21,725 bases of DNA from Candidatus Aegiribacteria sp. (GCA_030634715.1 DAOWAG010000002.1:1-21725); one strand, 5' to 3'; positions 6,757 to 14,367 are shown, counted from the stretch's first letter. Program-made: numbers and translations. Notes: generated by a model not told the origin, from the sequence alone.

Positions 6757-8580
6757 ATGTCTGATACATTTACCGATGAAACCTACAATACTCTTTGTAA
6801 AGATGCTGAAAATTATCTTGCAGGTGGATCTCCAGAACAGGCTCGAGAGCTTCTGGTAAAAGCCATATCGCTTATTGGAACCAGACCTAAAGCAAGAAGC
6901 ATACTATCCGACACATGTATGAGTATGGAACTATGGTCCGAAGCTCGATCACAATTGGAAATACTTATAACACTTGAAGATTCTAATCTTAATAATAATT
7001 TCAGATTAGCACAGGTGCTGGAAGAGCTTGGTGAATATCAGCTTGCGTTTGATAATTACAGCGTTGTAATTGAAGATAATCCAGATCATCATGGGGCTGC
7101 GGTCGCAATAAAGCGGATTTCTGCAAGAACGAAGGAATCTGGTGTGAATCTCGCTGACATATTTGCTACATCCAGCACCAAGACTGAAACCTCTGCACCG
7201 CCTGCTAAAAAGGACATAGAGAAACTCAGGGAGGGTGCTCAGGTATTTCCCGACGTTCCAATCGACAGTTTGTTTGCTGAATCAGAGGATGAACAGGAGA
7301 ACAGTATTGAGAAACTCCTCAAGAATATAGGATTATCCCAAGAGGAATCTGAAGAGGATGATTCTGATGATATCTCGAAATTGCTTGAGAATATCGGGGT
7401 GTCAACTGCGGATACACTCCAGTCTGTTTTCTCAGAAACTGGAACAGAAGATTCAGTTGAGCCAGACGGTACCGAAGATGAAGAATCCACCGACCAGAGA
7501 GATTCCGCTGATCTTCAATCTATTATTTCTGATTCAGAGTCAACTGAGGAAGAGGCTCCTGAAGAGGAAAAGGCATCAACAGGTCCAACTCTGGACGAAA
7601 TTTTCGGAACAACATCACCTCCGTCTGAAGATGAAGAAGTAACTGAAACTGTAGAGGAAGAAGCCGAGGATCAGATCCAGGAACAGGAAGAAGCTGTACC
7701 TGAAGATTCCGATCAGCAAGCTTCGGAAGCTGAAACTGACACTGAGATTCCGGATGCAGTAGAGGGGACTGAACCCGTGCTCGACTCCAGTGAAACTCTT
7801 CAGGCTATCTTCAACGAGGCAGAAGCGGAAATTATTCAAGCAGATAGTATTGAAGAACAAACCGCTCAGGAAAGCGAATCCGATTTACCCGGTATTGAAG
7901 CTCTAGTCAGCAAGCCTCAGGAGGAGGAGATTGCTTCTGAGGAAGTGAAAACTGAGGAGCAGGTTCAGGAAGTGGAAGAAGCTGAGGAGCAGATTCAAGA
8001 AGAGGAACAAGCCGAGGAGCAGGTTCAGGAAGTGGAAGAAACTGAGGAGCAGATTCAGGAAGACGAAACCGTTCTTAGTATTGATCCCTGGTCTTCAGAT
8101 TCAGGATTGCTTACCGCCCATCTGACTTCTGGCTCAGTTGATATTGATCAATGCATGCTTACTGTTTTCGAGGATACCCTTACGACCGATATCTCTTCCG
8201 ACGGAATCTGCAAAATTACCGGCTGCGGAACCTTTCTGCTGAATTGTGGTCCTGAGGAACCACTGATTCTGGAATTGTCAGAGAACATGATCATTCGCCA
8301 TAGCGCTTTGATCCTTGCCGCAGGAGCGATTAGTTCTGAACCTCTTGATGGTCAAATAGATAATTCGCTAGTAGTATTGAAAGATCAGGTTCGTGTAAAG
8401 GGTGTATTCAGAACCCCTTCTCCGGTGCGTGTTATCCTGCTTGGAGGGAATAAAAGAATTTTCAATGTCAGAACTGCGTCCATAATAGCTTCAGATCCTG
8501 GAATAGTACTGTCGAATGAGAATTCTCCGGATGATTACACAGCAATAACGGGGTATGGGAAACTCTATCTCATCGAGTGA
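6757..8580 (+). CDS. TPR / acidic linker / AIM24-like domain protein
   Basis: The start ATG has AAGGAGGA five to six bases upstream. Of 607 residues, ~1-130 form tetratricopeptide-like helices (SPEQARELLVKAISLIG; LGEYQLAFDNYSVVIEDNPD), a protein-interaction scaffold. Residues ~145-445 are a very acidic Glu/Gln/Asp/Ser-rich, presumably disordered linker. It contains about eight short hydrophobic motifs (LADIF, IDSLF, LLKNIG, LLENIG, LQSVF, LQSII, LDEIF, LQAIF) and a 10-residue repeat. Residues ~450-607 are a beta-rich domain resembling AIM24-type folds (ITGCGTFLLNC; VLKDQVRVKG). There is no signal peptide or membrane helix, so it is cytoplasmic. It is followed by tRNA-Ala and a membrane-anchored PP2C-like protein, probably co-transcribed. 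Function is unknown; a scaffold role is inference. The AIM24 call is moderate, the TPR call good. Confidence 0.75.
   Translation: MSDTFTDETYNTLCKDAENYLAGGSPEQARELLVKAISLIGTRPKARSILSDTCMSMELWSEARSQLEILITLEDSNLNNNFRLAQVLEELGEYQLAFDNYSVVIEDNPDHHGAAVAIKRISARTKESGVNLADIFATSSTKTETSAPPAKKDIEKLREGAQVFPDVPIDSLFAESEDEQENSIEKLLKNIGLSQEESEEDDSDDISKLLENIGVSTADTLQSVFSETGTEDSVEPDGTEDEESTDQRDSADLQSIISDSESTEEEAPEEEKASTGPTLDEIFGTTSPPSEDEEVTETVEEEAEDQIQEQEEAVPEDSDQQASEAETDTEIPDAVEGTEPVLDSSETLQAIFNEAEAEIIQADSIEEQTAQESESDLPGIEALVSKPQEEEIASEEVKTEEQVQEVEEAEEQIQEEEQAEEQVQEVEETEEQIQEDETVLSIDPWSSDSGLLTAHLTSGSVDIDQCMLTVFEDTLTTDISSDGICKITGCGTFLLNCGPEEPLILELSENMIIRHSALILAAGAISSEPLDGQIDNSLVVLKDQVRVKGVFRTPSPVRVILLGGNKRIFNVRTASIIASDPGIVLSNENSPDDYTAITGYGKLYLIE
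7954..8073 (+). repeat. Four 30-base in-frame repeats (60-base higher-order unit)
   Basis: Four consecutive 30-base units begin at 7954, 7984, 8014 and 8044. They encode EEQVQEVEEA, EEQIQEEEQA, EEQVQEVEET and EEQIQEDETV. Units 1 and 3, and 2 and 4, are the most alike, so a 60-base block appears to have duplicated. They extend the acidic linker of the TPR/AIM24-like protein and look like slippage or recombination products under coding constraint. Confidence 0.85.
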
Positions 8581-8641
8581 ACTCGAGGAGAATGGTACAC
8601 TTATTCATCTTCAAAATATTTCCGAATTTCAACCTGTTGAT

Positions 8642-8717
8642 GGGGATGTAGCTCAGTTGGAAGAGCGCTGCCTTCGCAAGGCAGAGGTCGGCGGTTCGAT
8701 CCCGCTCATCTCCACCA
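8642..8717 (+). tRNA. tRNA-Ala(CGC)
   Basis: The acceptor stem pairs GGGGATG (8642-8648) with CATCTCC (8707-8713) and contains the G3-U70 wobble that is the alanine identity element. The anticodon stem is CTGCC/GGCAG with loop TTCGCAA and anticodon CGC (8675-8677), reading GCG. The T arm is GGCGG-TTCGATC-CCGCT, with one G-T pair. The discriminator is A and CCA is encoded. No promoter is visible in the 61 bases after the TPR gene, so it may be processed from that transcript. Confidence 0.97.
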
Positions 8718-8751
8718 TTATTTCTTCAAAAGATTTTAATATTGGAAGAAC

Positions 8752-9558
8752 ATGAGGGCTAACCCAGGGGGAATAGAGATTGCCTGGCTGAATCAGCCTG
8801 GACGAATATCAATGAAAATGGCGTCGGTTTCAGATGGTTTTCAAGCCTCCCCTCCATATGCGAGCGTAGTAGTTGTAGCTGAATGTGAAAAAGATGATTC
8901 TCTCTGCGCCATGACATCTGCCGCGATTGTACGGGACACCTTTGCTGAGGGTGTGGCTTACGGTGTTGAAGATGTATTGAATAATGCTTTCAATGAAGTT
9001 GAAAAGAAAAACGCAGAGAATGGACATGACTCATGCTCAGTAGCTTCTATCGCGGTTCTTGATTGTGAAGCATGGGTAGTAAGTAAGGGGACATGCCATG
9101 CATTTCTTACGTATGGGGGCATTCAGGAGGAGAGTATTTCAGACAGTTCCGCGCTTAATAGTGCTCTTCCGGATAGGTTAGTATTGAAATATGGTCAATC
9201 TGTAATTCTTGTGTCGCACGGACTCAGAAGACTTATCGGGTCAGCGGTTGCTGTCAGGCATTCATCCATCTACAATGATCCACTTGCTGAATGCCTTGAA
9301 GAGATGGTCGATGAAACCCGCATCAGATTCAGAAAGAAAGGCGGTTCAATTGCCGCAGTGAGATTGGGATCCGATTCAGGCAGTATCACAGGTCTCTGGA
9401 AGAAGTACCGTATTATTGCAGGATTGCTTGGAGTTCTAATGCTTATTGTACTTTCAATACTGTGTAATAAACGGGAGTACGCTAACGAAATTTCCGATTC
9501 GGAATTACCGGATTCTACAGCTTCCTCGGAGGAAATTGTAATGCCTCTGAGTATGTAA
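8752..9558 (+). CDS. Membrane-anchored, degenerate PP2C-like protein
   Basis: The 268-residue protein resembles PP2C/PPM serine/threonine phosphatases in layout but lacks their metal ligands. Where the family has VGDSR, this reads KGTCHAFL (residues 112-119). Where it has SDGL, this reads SHGL (155-158), and the usual DN-x-T strand is GGSIAAVRL. A single transmembrane helix (~221-238, IIAGLLGVLMLIVLSIL) is followed by a short acidic tail, so the domain is probably cytoplasmic and tethered. I infer a pseudophosphatase with a regulatory or binding role. The start is ATG 8752 with GGAAG close upstream; ATG 8812 is an alternative. It lies 34 bases after tRNA-Ala and after the TPR/AIM24-like gene. 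The PP2C relationship is from pattern only; moderate confidence. Confidence 0.65.
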   Translation: MRANPGGIEIAWLNQPGRISMKMASVSDGFQASPPYASVVVVAECEKDDSLCAMTSAAIVRDTFAEGVAYGVEDVLNNAFNEVEKKNAENGHDSCSVASIAVLDCEAWVVSKGTCHAFLTYGGIQEESISDSSALNSALPDRLVLKYGQSVILVSHGLRRLIGSAVAVRHSSIYNDPLAECLEEMVDETRIRFRKKGGSIAAVRLGSDSGSITGLWKKYRIIAGLLGVLMLIVLSILCNKREYANEISDSELPDSTASSEEIVMPLSM

Positions 9559-9611
9559 TGAATTGAAAGTCCCTCTTCTCTCACTTCTCTCCTGGAAGTA
9601 TATTATTTACG

Positions 9612-9836
9612 CTGGCCGTGCTGGGCGGGGAGCTAGCGGTGCCCTTTACCCGCAATCCGCTATAGCGGGGCTGAGAGACTCTGTGCGGCATTGCGCAGCG
9701 AGTCTGTTTCGAAGTAAGCGGTGTTGATTTTCAGGACCTGAGCGACGCCAGCCCACGAACCCCGTCAGGACCGGAAGGTAGCAGCGGTAAGCGGTGACTG
9801 GCGGGTGACTCGGGCCTACCTGATTTGAGCTGGCTG
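9612..9836 (+). ncRNA. ffs: Signal recognition particle RNA, large bacterial type
   Basis: SRP RNA binds Ffh and guides co-translational membrane targeting. The hallmark helix 8 apex reads GTCAGGACCGGAAGGTAGCA (from 9764), with the GGAA tetraloop and the asymmetric and symmetric internal loops of domain IV, closed by CGCCAG/CTGGCG. The 5' part (CCGTGCTGGGCGGGGAGCTA and CCCGCAATCCGC) matches the Alu-like domain of the long Bacillus-type RNA. Total length is about 225 bases, far longer than the E. coli 4.5S form; the ends are estimated within about 10 bases. TATATT or TATTAT at 9599-9606 is a possible -10 box, without a good -35. It sits directly upstream of dnaX, a common arrangement. Confidence 0.92.
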
Positions 9837-9895
9837 CATTGTGCAGTTCGTGAAGCATGTCCAGCAGATTTGTACGGCCAGCATTCCCCCCGATT

Positions 9896-9900
9896 GGAGG
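9896..9900 (+). promoter_or_regulatory. Ribosome-binding site fixing the dnaX TTG start
   Basis: GGAGG lies five bases before TTG 9906. This decides the start over upstream in-frame codons that fall inside the 3' end of the SRP RNA. Confidence 0.75.
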
Positions 9901-9905
9901 TTTGC

Positions 9906-11318
9906 TTGAGTTACCTGGTATTTGCGCGTAAGTGGCGCCCTCAGTCTTTTGAAGAGGTTCTTTCTCAGGATCATGTGACTGTTACTCTCAGAAATGCAAT
10001 TGAAACTGGTAGGATTGGGCATGCATACCTGATGACCGGTCCCCGCGGAGTTGGAAAGACCACAATTGCACGAATACTCGCAAAAGCTCTGAACTGCGAA
10101 AATGGACCAACTCCGACTCCGTGCCAGAAATGTGATTCCTGCAGACAGATTGCTGCCGGTAATCATCTGGATGTTCTTGAAATTGACGGAGCAAGCAATA
10201 GAGGTATTGATCAGATCAGGGATCTCCGCGAGAAAGCAAGATACGCAACAGTATCAGGGAAATACAAGATCTATATTATCGATGAGGTTCACATGCTGAC
10301 AAATGAAGCTTTCAATGCTCTGTTGAAGATTCTGGAAGAACCACCTGATTCTGTAGTCTTTATCTTCGCAACTACACGGCCAAGGAAAGTGCCTGACACG
10401 ATTCTCAGCCGATGTCAACGATTTGATTTCAGACGGATCTCTGTAACTGATATGTCCGAATACCTGCGCAGGGAAGCCTCCAATGAAGGTATCAAACTTG
10501 ATTCCACTGCACTCAGTCTCGTGTGCAGATCCAGCGGCGGAAGTATGCGGGATGCTCTTTCATTGATGGATCAACTGGTAAGTTTTTCAGGTACTGAGAT
10601 TCATGGTGAGGAAGTTGTAAAACTTCTTGGTATCGTAGAGACCGACCTTCTTGCTGTTATTACATCAAATATCCTGTCAGGAGAGACAGCGAAAGCAATC
10701 AATTCGGTTTCCGCAGCGCTTGCACGAGGTTATGGTGTGGATGAATTGATAGATGCTTTAACTGTTTTCCTTCGAAACTTACTGCTGATTGTTTCAGGTG
10801 CCTCAGACAGCCTGGAGGATGTTCCGGAATCGGAAATTGAACTTCTCAGATCAATAGCGCCGAATGTTCCTGATGTGGCAGTTCTAAATATCCTTAGAAT
10901 TATCAGTAATGCTGCAGTACAGGTCAGAAGAAGCAATCTTCCAAGAGTTGTTCTAGAGACTGCGATAATGACAGCATCCAAGTTATCATGTGTATTTTCA
11001 ATCAGCGATCTGCCTGCTGTTGCTGTTAAAATCGCGGAGAATGAAGCTGAGGTTGATCATTCATCGGGTGATACGGCTCCTTCGGTAAGTGAGAGTTCGG
11101 AAAGGACGAAATCCGGGAGTGAAACAGGAATATCCGATAATGATCGGAATGAAAAAGTTGAACAGACAGATGATGCTGAATCAATTAAAGAGGATTCCGA
11201 ATTGATTACACTTGATGCAGACTTGCCTGAAGAGGATGTTGCGTCTCAGGATAGTATCGATGAAGAAAAGGAAAAGGAGACTTCCCGGAAGATCTTGGGT
11301 CTGTTTGACGCCGTTTGA
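9906..11318 (+). CDS. dnaX: DNA polymerase III subunit gamma/tau, short form
   Basis: DnaX is the ATPase motor of the clamp loader that opens the sliding clamp at the replisome. From TTG 9906 the 470-residue protein starts SYLVFARKWRPQSFEEV, the classical DnaX N-terminus. It has the P-loop GPRGVGKTT near residue 45, a zinc-binding module (CENGPTPTPCQKCDSC), the DEVH Walker B (YIIDEVHML) and sensor 1 (FATTRPRKVP). Domain III follows to about residue 360. The usual tau C-terminal domain is replaced by an acidic, probably disordered tail of about 75 residues. That tail ends SRKILGLFDAV, which resembles the short terminal peptide of longer DnaX proteins. It is followed by ybaB and recR, the classical order. 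No convincing frameshift slippery site was found. Confidence 0.96.
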   Translation: MSYLVFARKWRPQSFEEVLSQDHVTVTLRNAIETGRIGHAYLMTGPRGVGKTTIARILAKALNCENGPTPTPCQKCDSCRQIAAGNHLDVLEIDGASNRGIDQIRDLREKARYATVSGKYKIYIIDEVHMLTNEAFNALLKILEEPPDSVVFIFATTRPRKVPDTILSRCQRFDFRRISVTDMSEYLRREASNEGIKLDSTALSLVCRSSGGSMRDALSLMDQLVSFSGTEIHGEEVVKLLGIVETDLLAVITSNILSGETAKAINSVSAALARGYGVDELIDALTVFLRNLLLIVSGASDSLEDVPESEIELLRSIAPNVPDVAVLNILRIISNAAVQVRRSNLPRVVLETAIMTASKLSCVFSISDLPAVAVKIAENEAEVDHSSGDTAPSVSESSERTKSGSETGISDNDRNEKVEQTDDAESIKEDSELITLDADLPEEDVASQDSIDEEKEKETSRKILGLFDAV

Positions 11319-11344
11319 TCTGTTCGGAGCATGCAGGAGGATTA

Positions 11345-11659
11345 ATGAATCAGAAACAACTCAGGAAAATGATGGCTCAAGCTCAGAAAATGCAGAATGG
11401 TATGCAGCAGATTCAGGAGGAGCTTGAAGCTACAAGAGTAGAAGGTAGTGCTGCAAATGGGCTTGTAAAAGCAGTAGTTACAGGTCAGGGAAGGCTGATT
11501 GAACTAAGTATATCGAAAGATGCAGTTGATCCCGATGATATTGAGATGCTTGAAGATCTCGTTCTAGTCGCGGTAAAAAATGCTGTATTGGAAAGCCAGA
11601 AGCTGTCAAAAAGTAAGATGGACTCTCTGGGAATACCGGGAATTGGGGGAATGATGTGA
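11345..11659 (+). CDS. ybaB: YbaB/EbfC family nucleoid-associated protein
   Basis: This is a small DNA-binding protein of the YbaB/EbfC family, thought to act as a dimer on the nucleoid. The 104-residue sequence begins MNQKQLRKMMAQAQKMQNGM, has the amphipathic helix with the QEEL segment, then the beta core (GLVKAVVTGQGRLIELSIS, with DPDDIEMLEDLVLVAVKNA) and ends in a glycine/methionine tail (GIPGIGGMM), all family hallmarks. ATG 11345 is preceded by AGGAGG with a four-base spacer, which excludes an upstream in-frame start at 11315 inside the dnaX intergenic region. It lies between dnaX and recR, and its stop overlaps the recR start. Confidence 0.96.
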   Translation: MNQKQLRKMMAQAQKMQNGMQQIQEELEATRVEGSAANGLVKAVVTGQGRLIELSISKDAVDPDDIEMLEDLVLVAVKNAVLESQKLSKSKMDSLGIPGIGGMM

Positions 11660-12243
11660 GCTCTGTTCTTTTCGACAGACTCGCGGAGCAGCTCCAGAGA
11701 TTGCCAGGCATTGGCAGGAAAACAGCTTTAAGGCTCGCGTTCAATCTTGCGGATAACAGAGAGTTTGCGAAGGATCTTTCAGATATCCTGAAATTAACAT
11801 GGGAAGAAGTTGGAGAATGTCAGATCTGCAGAAATATCACGGAGAATGAAATGTGTGATATTTGCTCAAACACTTCTCGTCATGATTCAATATGTATTGT
11901 TCACAATCCCGCTGATATGCGTACAATTGAAGACGTCGGGCTTTTCAGGGGCAAGTATTTCGTATTGCATGGGTTTCTTGCTCCGCTTGAAGGAATGGGA
12001 CCTGACGAACTTGGAATCAGTAAATTGAAGAAGATGATAGATAATTCCAGCACTGATGAAATTATTCTTGCGCTGGATTCAACAGCGGACGGAGAAGCAA
12101 CATCAGCTTATCTTGCCAGAACTCTGGAGAAAACCGGTGTTCGGATTACTAGACTTGCCAGAGGTCTTCCACCTGGAGCCTCTGTGGAATTTGCTGATTC
12201 TCTCACGCTTATGCAGGCGTTTGAGGGCAGACAGAAGGTTTGA
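11656..12243 (+). CDS. recR: Recombination mediator protein RecR
   Basis: RecR works with RecO (and RecF) to load RecA on SSB-coated single-stranded DNA. The 195-residue protein has the N-terminal helix-hairpin-helix (LPGIGRKTA, residues 16-24) and a four-cysteine zinc finger (Cys55, Cys58, Cys67, Cys70). A Toprim domain follows (CIVHNPADMRTIE, then ILALDSTADGEATSAYLA), and the conserved C-terminal tail includes ARGLPPGASVEFAD. The length is normal. The start overlaps the ybaB stop as ATGA, so translation is likely coupled. recA and recX are encoded further down the same block. Confidence 0.97.
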   Translation: MSSVLFDRLAEQLQRLPGIGRKTALRLAFNLADNREFAKDLSDILKLTWEEVGECQICRNITENEMCDICSNTSRHDSICIVHNPADMRTIEDVGLFRGKYFVLHGFLAPLEGMGPDELGISKLKKMIDNSSTDEIILALDSTADGEATSAYLARTLEKTGVRITRLARGLPPGASVEFADSLTLMQAFEGRQKV

Positions 12244-12246
12244 CAA

Positions 12247-12864
12247 TTGCAGTTAAACTGGCCTAACAGGATATCCATTCTCAGAATTCTTCTAAGCCCC
12301 TTGTTTATGATTCTTCTTATTGATAACAGACAGGGATCACGTATTGCCGCTCTGGCAGTTTTTGCTTTTGCATCTCTTACTGATCTTTACGATGGATATA
12401 TCGCGAGAAAGTACGGCTGGATAACAAACCTCGGGAAGTTCCTGGATCCGCTGGCAGACAAACTGCTGGTAGCTCTGGCTCTTATCGGTCTCAATCAGAT
12501 TGATCTTGTTCCTGCGTGGGCTCTCTACCTGATAATTGGCCGGGAGCTTCTAGTCACAGGACTAAGAGCAATCGCAGCGTATGCAGGAGTGCTGATTCTT
12601 CCATCGCGAATGGGTAAATACAAGACCTTATCTCAGATGCTGTCCATGTTCTGTTATCTGTTATTCTCAGTTCTATATTACGGATCACATATTGATAGAG
12701 GAGCATTTCTATCCTTTACCGAGTTCGGAGATGTTTTATCCATCAGAAATCTGCTGCTGAGTTCTGCTGACATTCTGTTACTCATCGCTGTATTTCTCTC
12801 CATAATCTCCGGAGTAGATTATTTCTGGAGAAACAGGACTATTCTTAAGCGACTGGTGCTGTGA
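12247..12864 (+). CDS. pgsA: CDP-diacylglycerol-glycerol-3-phosphate 3-phosphatidyltransferase
   Basis: PgsA makes phosphatidylglycerophosphate from CDP-diacylglycerol and glycerol 3-phosphate at the inner membrane. The complete CDP-alcohol phosphotransferase motif is visible: Asp46-x2-Asp49-Gly50-x2-Ala53-Arg54-x8-Gly63-x3-Asp67-x3-Asp71. Several hydrophobic helices follow over 205 residues. The N-terminal LNWPNRISILRI is typical. The start is TTG 12247 with AGAAGG eight bases upstream, three bases after the recR stop. The next gene, pgpA, encodes the following enzyme of the pathway and overlaps its stop, so the pair is functionally and translationally linked. Confidence 0.96.
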   Translation: MQLNWPNRISILRILLSPLFMILLIDNRQGSRIAALAVFAFASLTDLYDGYIARKYGWITNLGKFLDPLADKLLVALALIGLNQIDLVPAWALYLIIGRELLVTGLRAIAAYAGVLILPSRMGKYKTLSQMLSMFCYLLFSVLYYGSHIDRGAFLSFTEFGDVLSIRNLLLSSADILLLIAVFLSIISGVDYFWRNRTILKRLVL

Positions 12865-13328
12865 AAAACCTGACACGGTATACTGGAGCAGCTATTGCGA
12901 CAGTATTTGGAGCGGGGTATTTCCCGGTTGCACCTGGAACTGCTGGAAGTCTGATTGCCGCATTGCTGTTCTTCTTGATTCCCACAGGAGATTATCTCCA
13001 CTTGTTTATTCTTGCTGTTATTCTTCCAGTTGGATATTGGAGTTGTTCAATTGGACAACGATTATGGGGGGAGGATCCCTCGCGGGTGGTGATTGACGAA
13101 TTTATCGGATGCTGGATAGCCTGCCTTGCGGTTCCCGATTCATGGAGTATTTCTGGAATTGCTGTTGCGTTTATTCTGTTCAGGGCATTCGATATTCTGA
13201 AGCCGTGGCCAGTCTCAATTTTTGACAGAATGAAGTCACCGACCGGAATACTGCTCGATGATGTGGCTGCCGGTATGCTTTCAGCGATTCTAATCCTTAT
13301 TGGAAGTCAACTCTATGGAATTATCTGA
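12861..13328 (+). CDS. pgpA: Phosphatidylglycerophosphatase A
   Basis: PgpA removes the terminal phosphate from phosphatidylglycerophosphate to give phosphatidylglycerol. The 155-residue membrane protein carries the family signatures: FGAGYFPVAPGTAGS at the N-terminus, VVIDEFIGCWIA in the middle, FRAFDILKPWPV, and a C-terminal DDVAAGMLSA; the acidic residues in these motifs are the expected catalytic and metal-binding positions. The GTG start at 12861 overlaps the pgsA stop (GTGA); no strong ribosome site is seen, which suggests coupled translation. Its stop lies 14 bases inside pncC. Confidence 0.95.
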   Translation: MKNLTRYTGAAIATVFGAGYFPVAPGTAGSLIAALLFFLIPTGDYLHLFILAVILPVGYWSCSIGQRLWGEDPSRVVIDEFIGCWIACLAVPDSWSISGIAVAFILFRAFDILKPWPVSIFDRMKSPTGILLDDVAAGMLSAILILIGSQLYGII

Positions 13329-13827
13329 TAGAATTCTTGTGAAGAATATCGGCGCCATTCTGCAGAAAAAAGGACAGACACTCTCAGTTGCTGAATCCTG
13401 CACTGGAGGACTTGTAGGAATGCTGCTTACTTCTGAACCAGGTTCATCAGAATGGTTTATTGGTGGAATAATTGCCTATGCGGACAGGATAAAAACAGAT
13501 CTACTCGGTGTGCCGAAAGAAATGATTCAGGAATATGGTTCAGTAAGTAATGAGGTGGTCGCTGCAATGGCTGGCGGCATACGAAGCCTTACCGGAACTG
13601 ATTACTCACTTTCCGTGTCCGGAATTGCCGGTCCGGCAGGTGGAACTCTGGAAAAGCCGGTGGGAACTGTATGTATGGCAGTAGATAGTGCTCGATCCTG
13701 TACGACTGCGATGAAGTGTTTCTCCGATCCTCTTTCAAATCCACACTCGCGAGAAGTGGTCAGAAAGGCATCGGCAAGCTATCTTCTTTCAATGTTGTAT
13801 TCGAAATTACGGGAAGATGAAGAATGA
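13315..13827 (+). CDS. pncC: CinA C-terminal-type nicotinamide-nucleotide amidohydrolase
   Basis: PncC deamidates nicotinamide mononucleotide to nicotinate mononucleotide in NAD salvage. This 170-residue protein is a stand-alone CinA C-terminal domain without the N-terminal MoaB-like domain. Visible hallmarks are VAESCTGG (residues 25-32, with the catalytic serine 28), IAYADRIKTDLLGV, YGSVSNEVVAAMAGG, and SVSGIAGPAGGTLEKPVGTV. I chose ATG 13315, preceded by GGAAG eight bases upstream; a TTG at 13300 is less likely. It overlaps the pgpA end by 14 bases and the thpR start by four. In many bacteria a cinA-type gene precedes thpR and recA, as here. Confidence 0.95.
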   Translation: MELSDRILVKNIGAILQKKGQTLSVAESCTGGLVGMLLTSEPGSSEWFIGGIIAYADRIKTDLLGVPKEMIQEYGSVSNEVVAAMAGGIRSLTGTDYSLSVSGIAGPAGGTLEKPVGTVCMAVDSARSCTTAMKCFSDPLSNPHSREVVRKASASYLLSMLYSKLREDEE

Positions 13828-14363
13828 GAATATTCGTTGCACTTGAGCTGCCGGAAGATATTCTCAAAGTAATTGCAGAATGGCAGAAACCGCTGATATC
13901 TCTTCATCCTTCACTCAAATGGGTCAAACCTGAGCACATGCACTTGACTCTCAGATTCTTTGGAGACATAAAAAGAAGCGCAATGCTCGAAGTTGAGAGA
14001 CAGCTGTCTGGCAGCCAAACGGGTCCACAGGAATTCACACTTGAAAAACTTGGATCGTTTTATGGAAAAGATCAACTTCCATTCGTATACTGGCTTGGAG
14101 GTAGATTTCCATCCGCTGTTTCGAATATGGCAGAAGAACTAGGGAGAATCCCGGATGAACGAGGCAGGATTAACAGCAAGAAATTTCTTCCGCATATAAC
14201 AATTGCACGACGTAGACTGTCATCTGCATCGCCGCAGCTTCCAGAACCACCGATCATGCGGGGAGTATTCCATGAAGCAGTTATGTTTAACAGCAGACTG
14301 ACTCCATCCGGTCCGGAGTACAACAGACTGAAAAGATTCGAATTTCAATTAGCAGAAAGGTGA
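13824..14363 (+). CDS. thpR: RNA 2',3'-cyclic phosphodiesterase
   Basis: ThpR belongs to the 2H phosphoesterases and opens 2',3'-cyclic phosphates on RNA; it is also called LigT or 2'-5' RNA ligase. The two catalytic H-x-T motifs are present: HLT at residues 40-42 ([10 protein letters not shown]) and HIT at 124-126 (LPHITIARR). The N-terminus [13 protein letters not shown] is typical, and 179 residues is a normal length. Its ATG overlaps the pncC stop (ATGA), and recA starts four bases after its stop. The conserved pncC-thpR-recA order is known from several phyla, but the physiological substrate is not established. Confidence 0.95.
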   Translation: MRIFVALELPEDILKVIAEWQKPLISLHPSLKWVKPEHMHLTLRFFGDIKRSAMLEVERQLSGSQTGPQEFTLEKLGSFYGKDQLPFVYWLGGRFPSAVSNMAEELGRIPDERGRINSKKFLPHITIARRRLSSASPQLPEPPIMRGVFHEAVMFNSRLTPSGPEYNRLKRFEFQLAER

Positions 14364-14367
14364 TTTA

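Noticed and set aside
7239..7490. Serine-rich antisense frame inside the TPR/AIM24-like gene
   Set aside because: A compositional shadow of the acidic Glu/Asp/Ser linker; no start signals.
8555..8755. Small plus-strand open frame across the tRNA-Ala gene
   Set aside because: It reads through the tRNA and overlaps the ends of two real genes in another frame.
9563..9606. TTGAAA ... TATTAT as a promoter for the SRP RNA
   Set aside because: The boxes are more than 30 bases apart; only the -10-like element near 9600 is plausible.
11250..11300. A-rich GAAAAGGAAAAGGAG near the end of dnaX as a programmed frameshift site
   Set aside because: It does not form a proper X-XXY-YYZ slippery heptamer in the dnaX frame, and DnaX already ends shortly after; the alternative frame only shadows ybaB.
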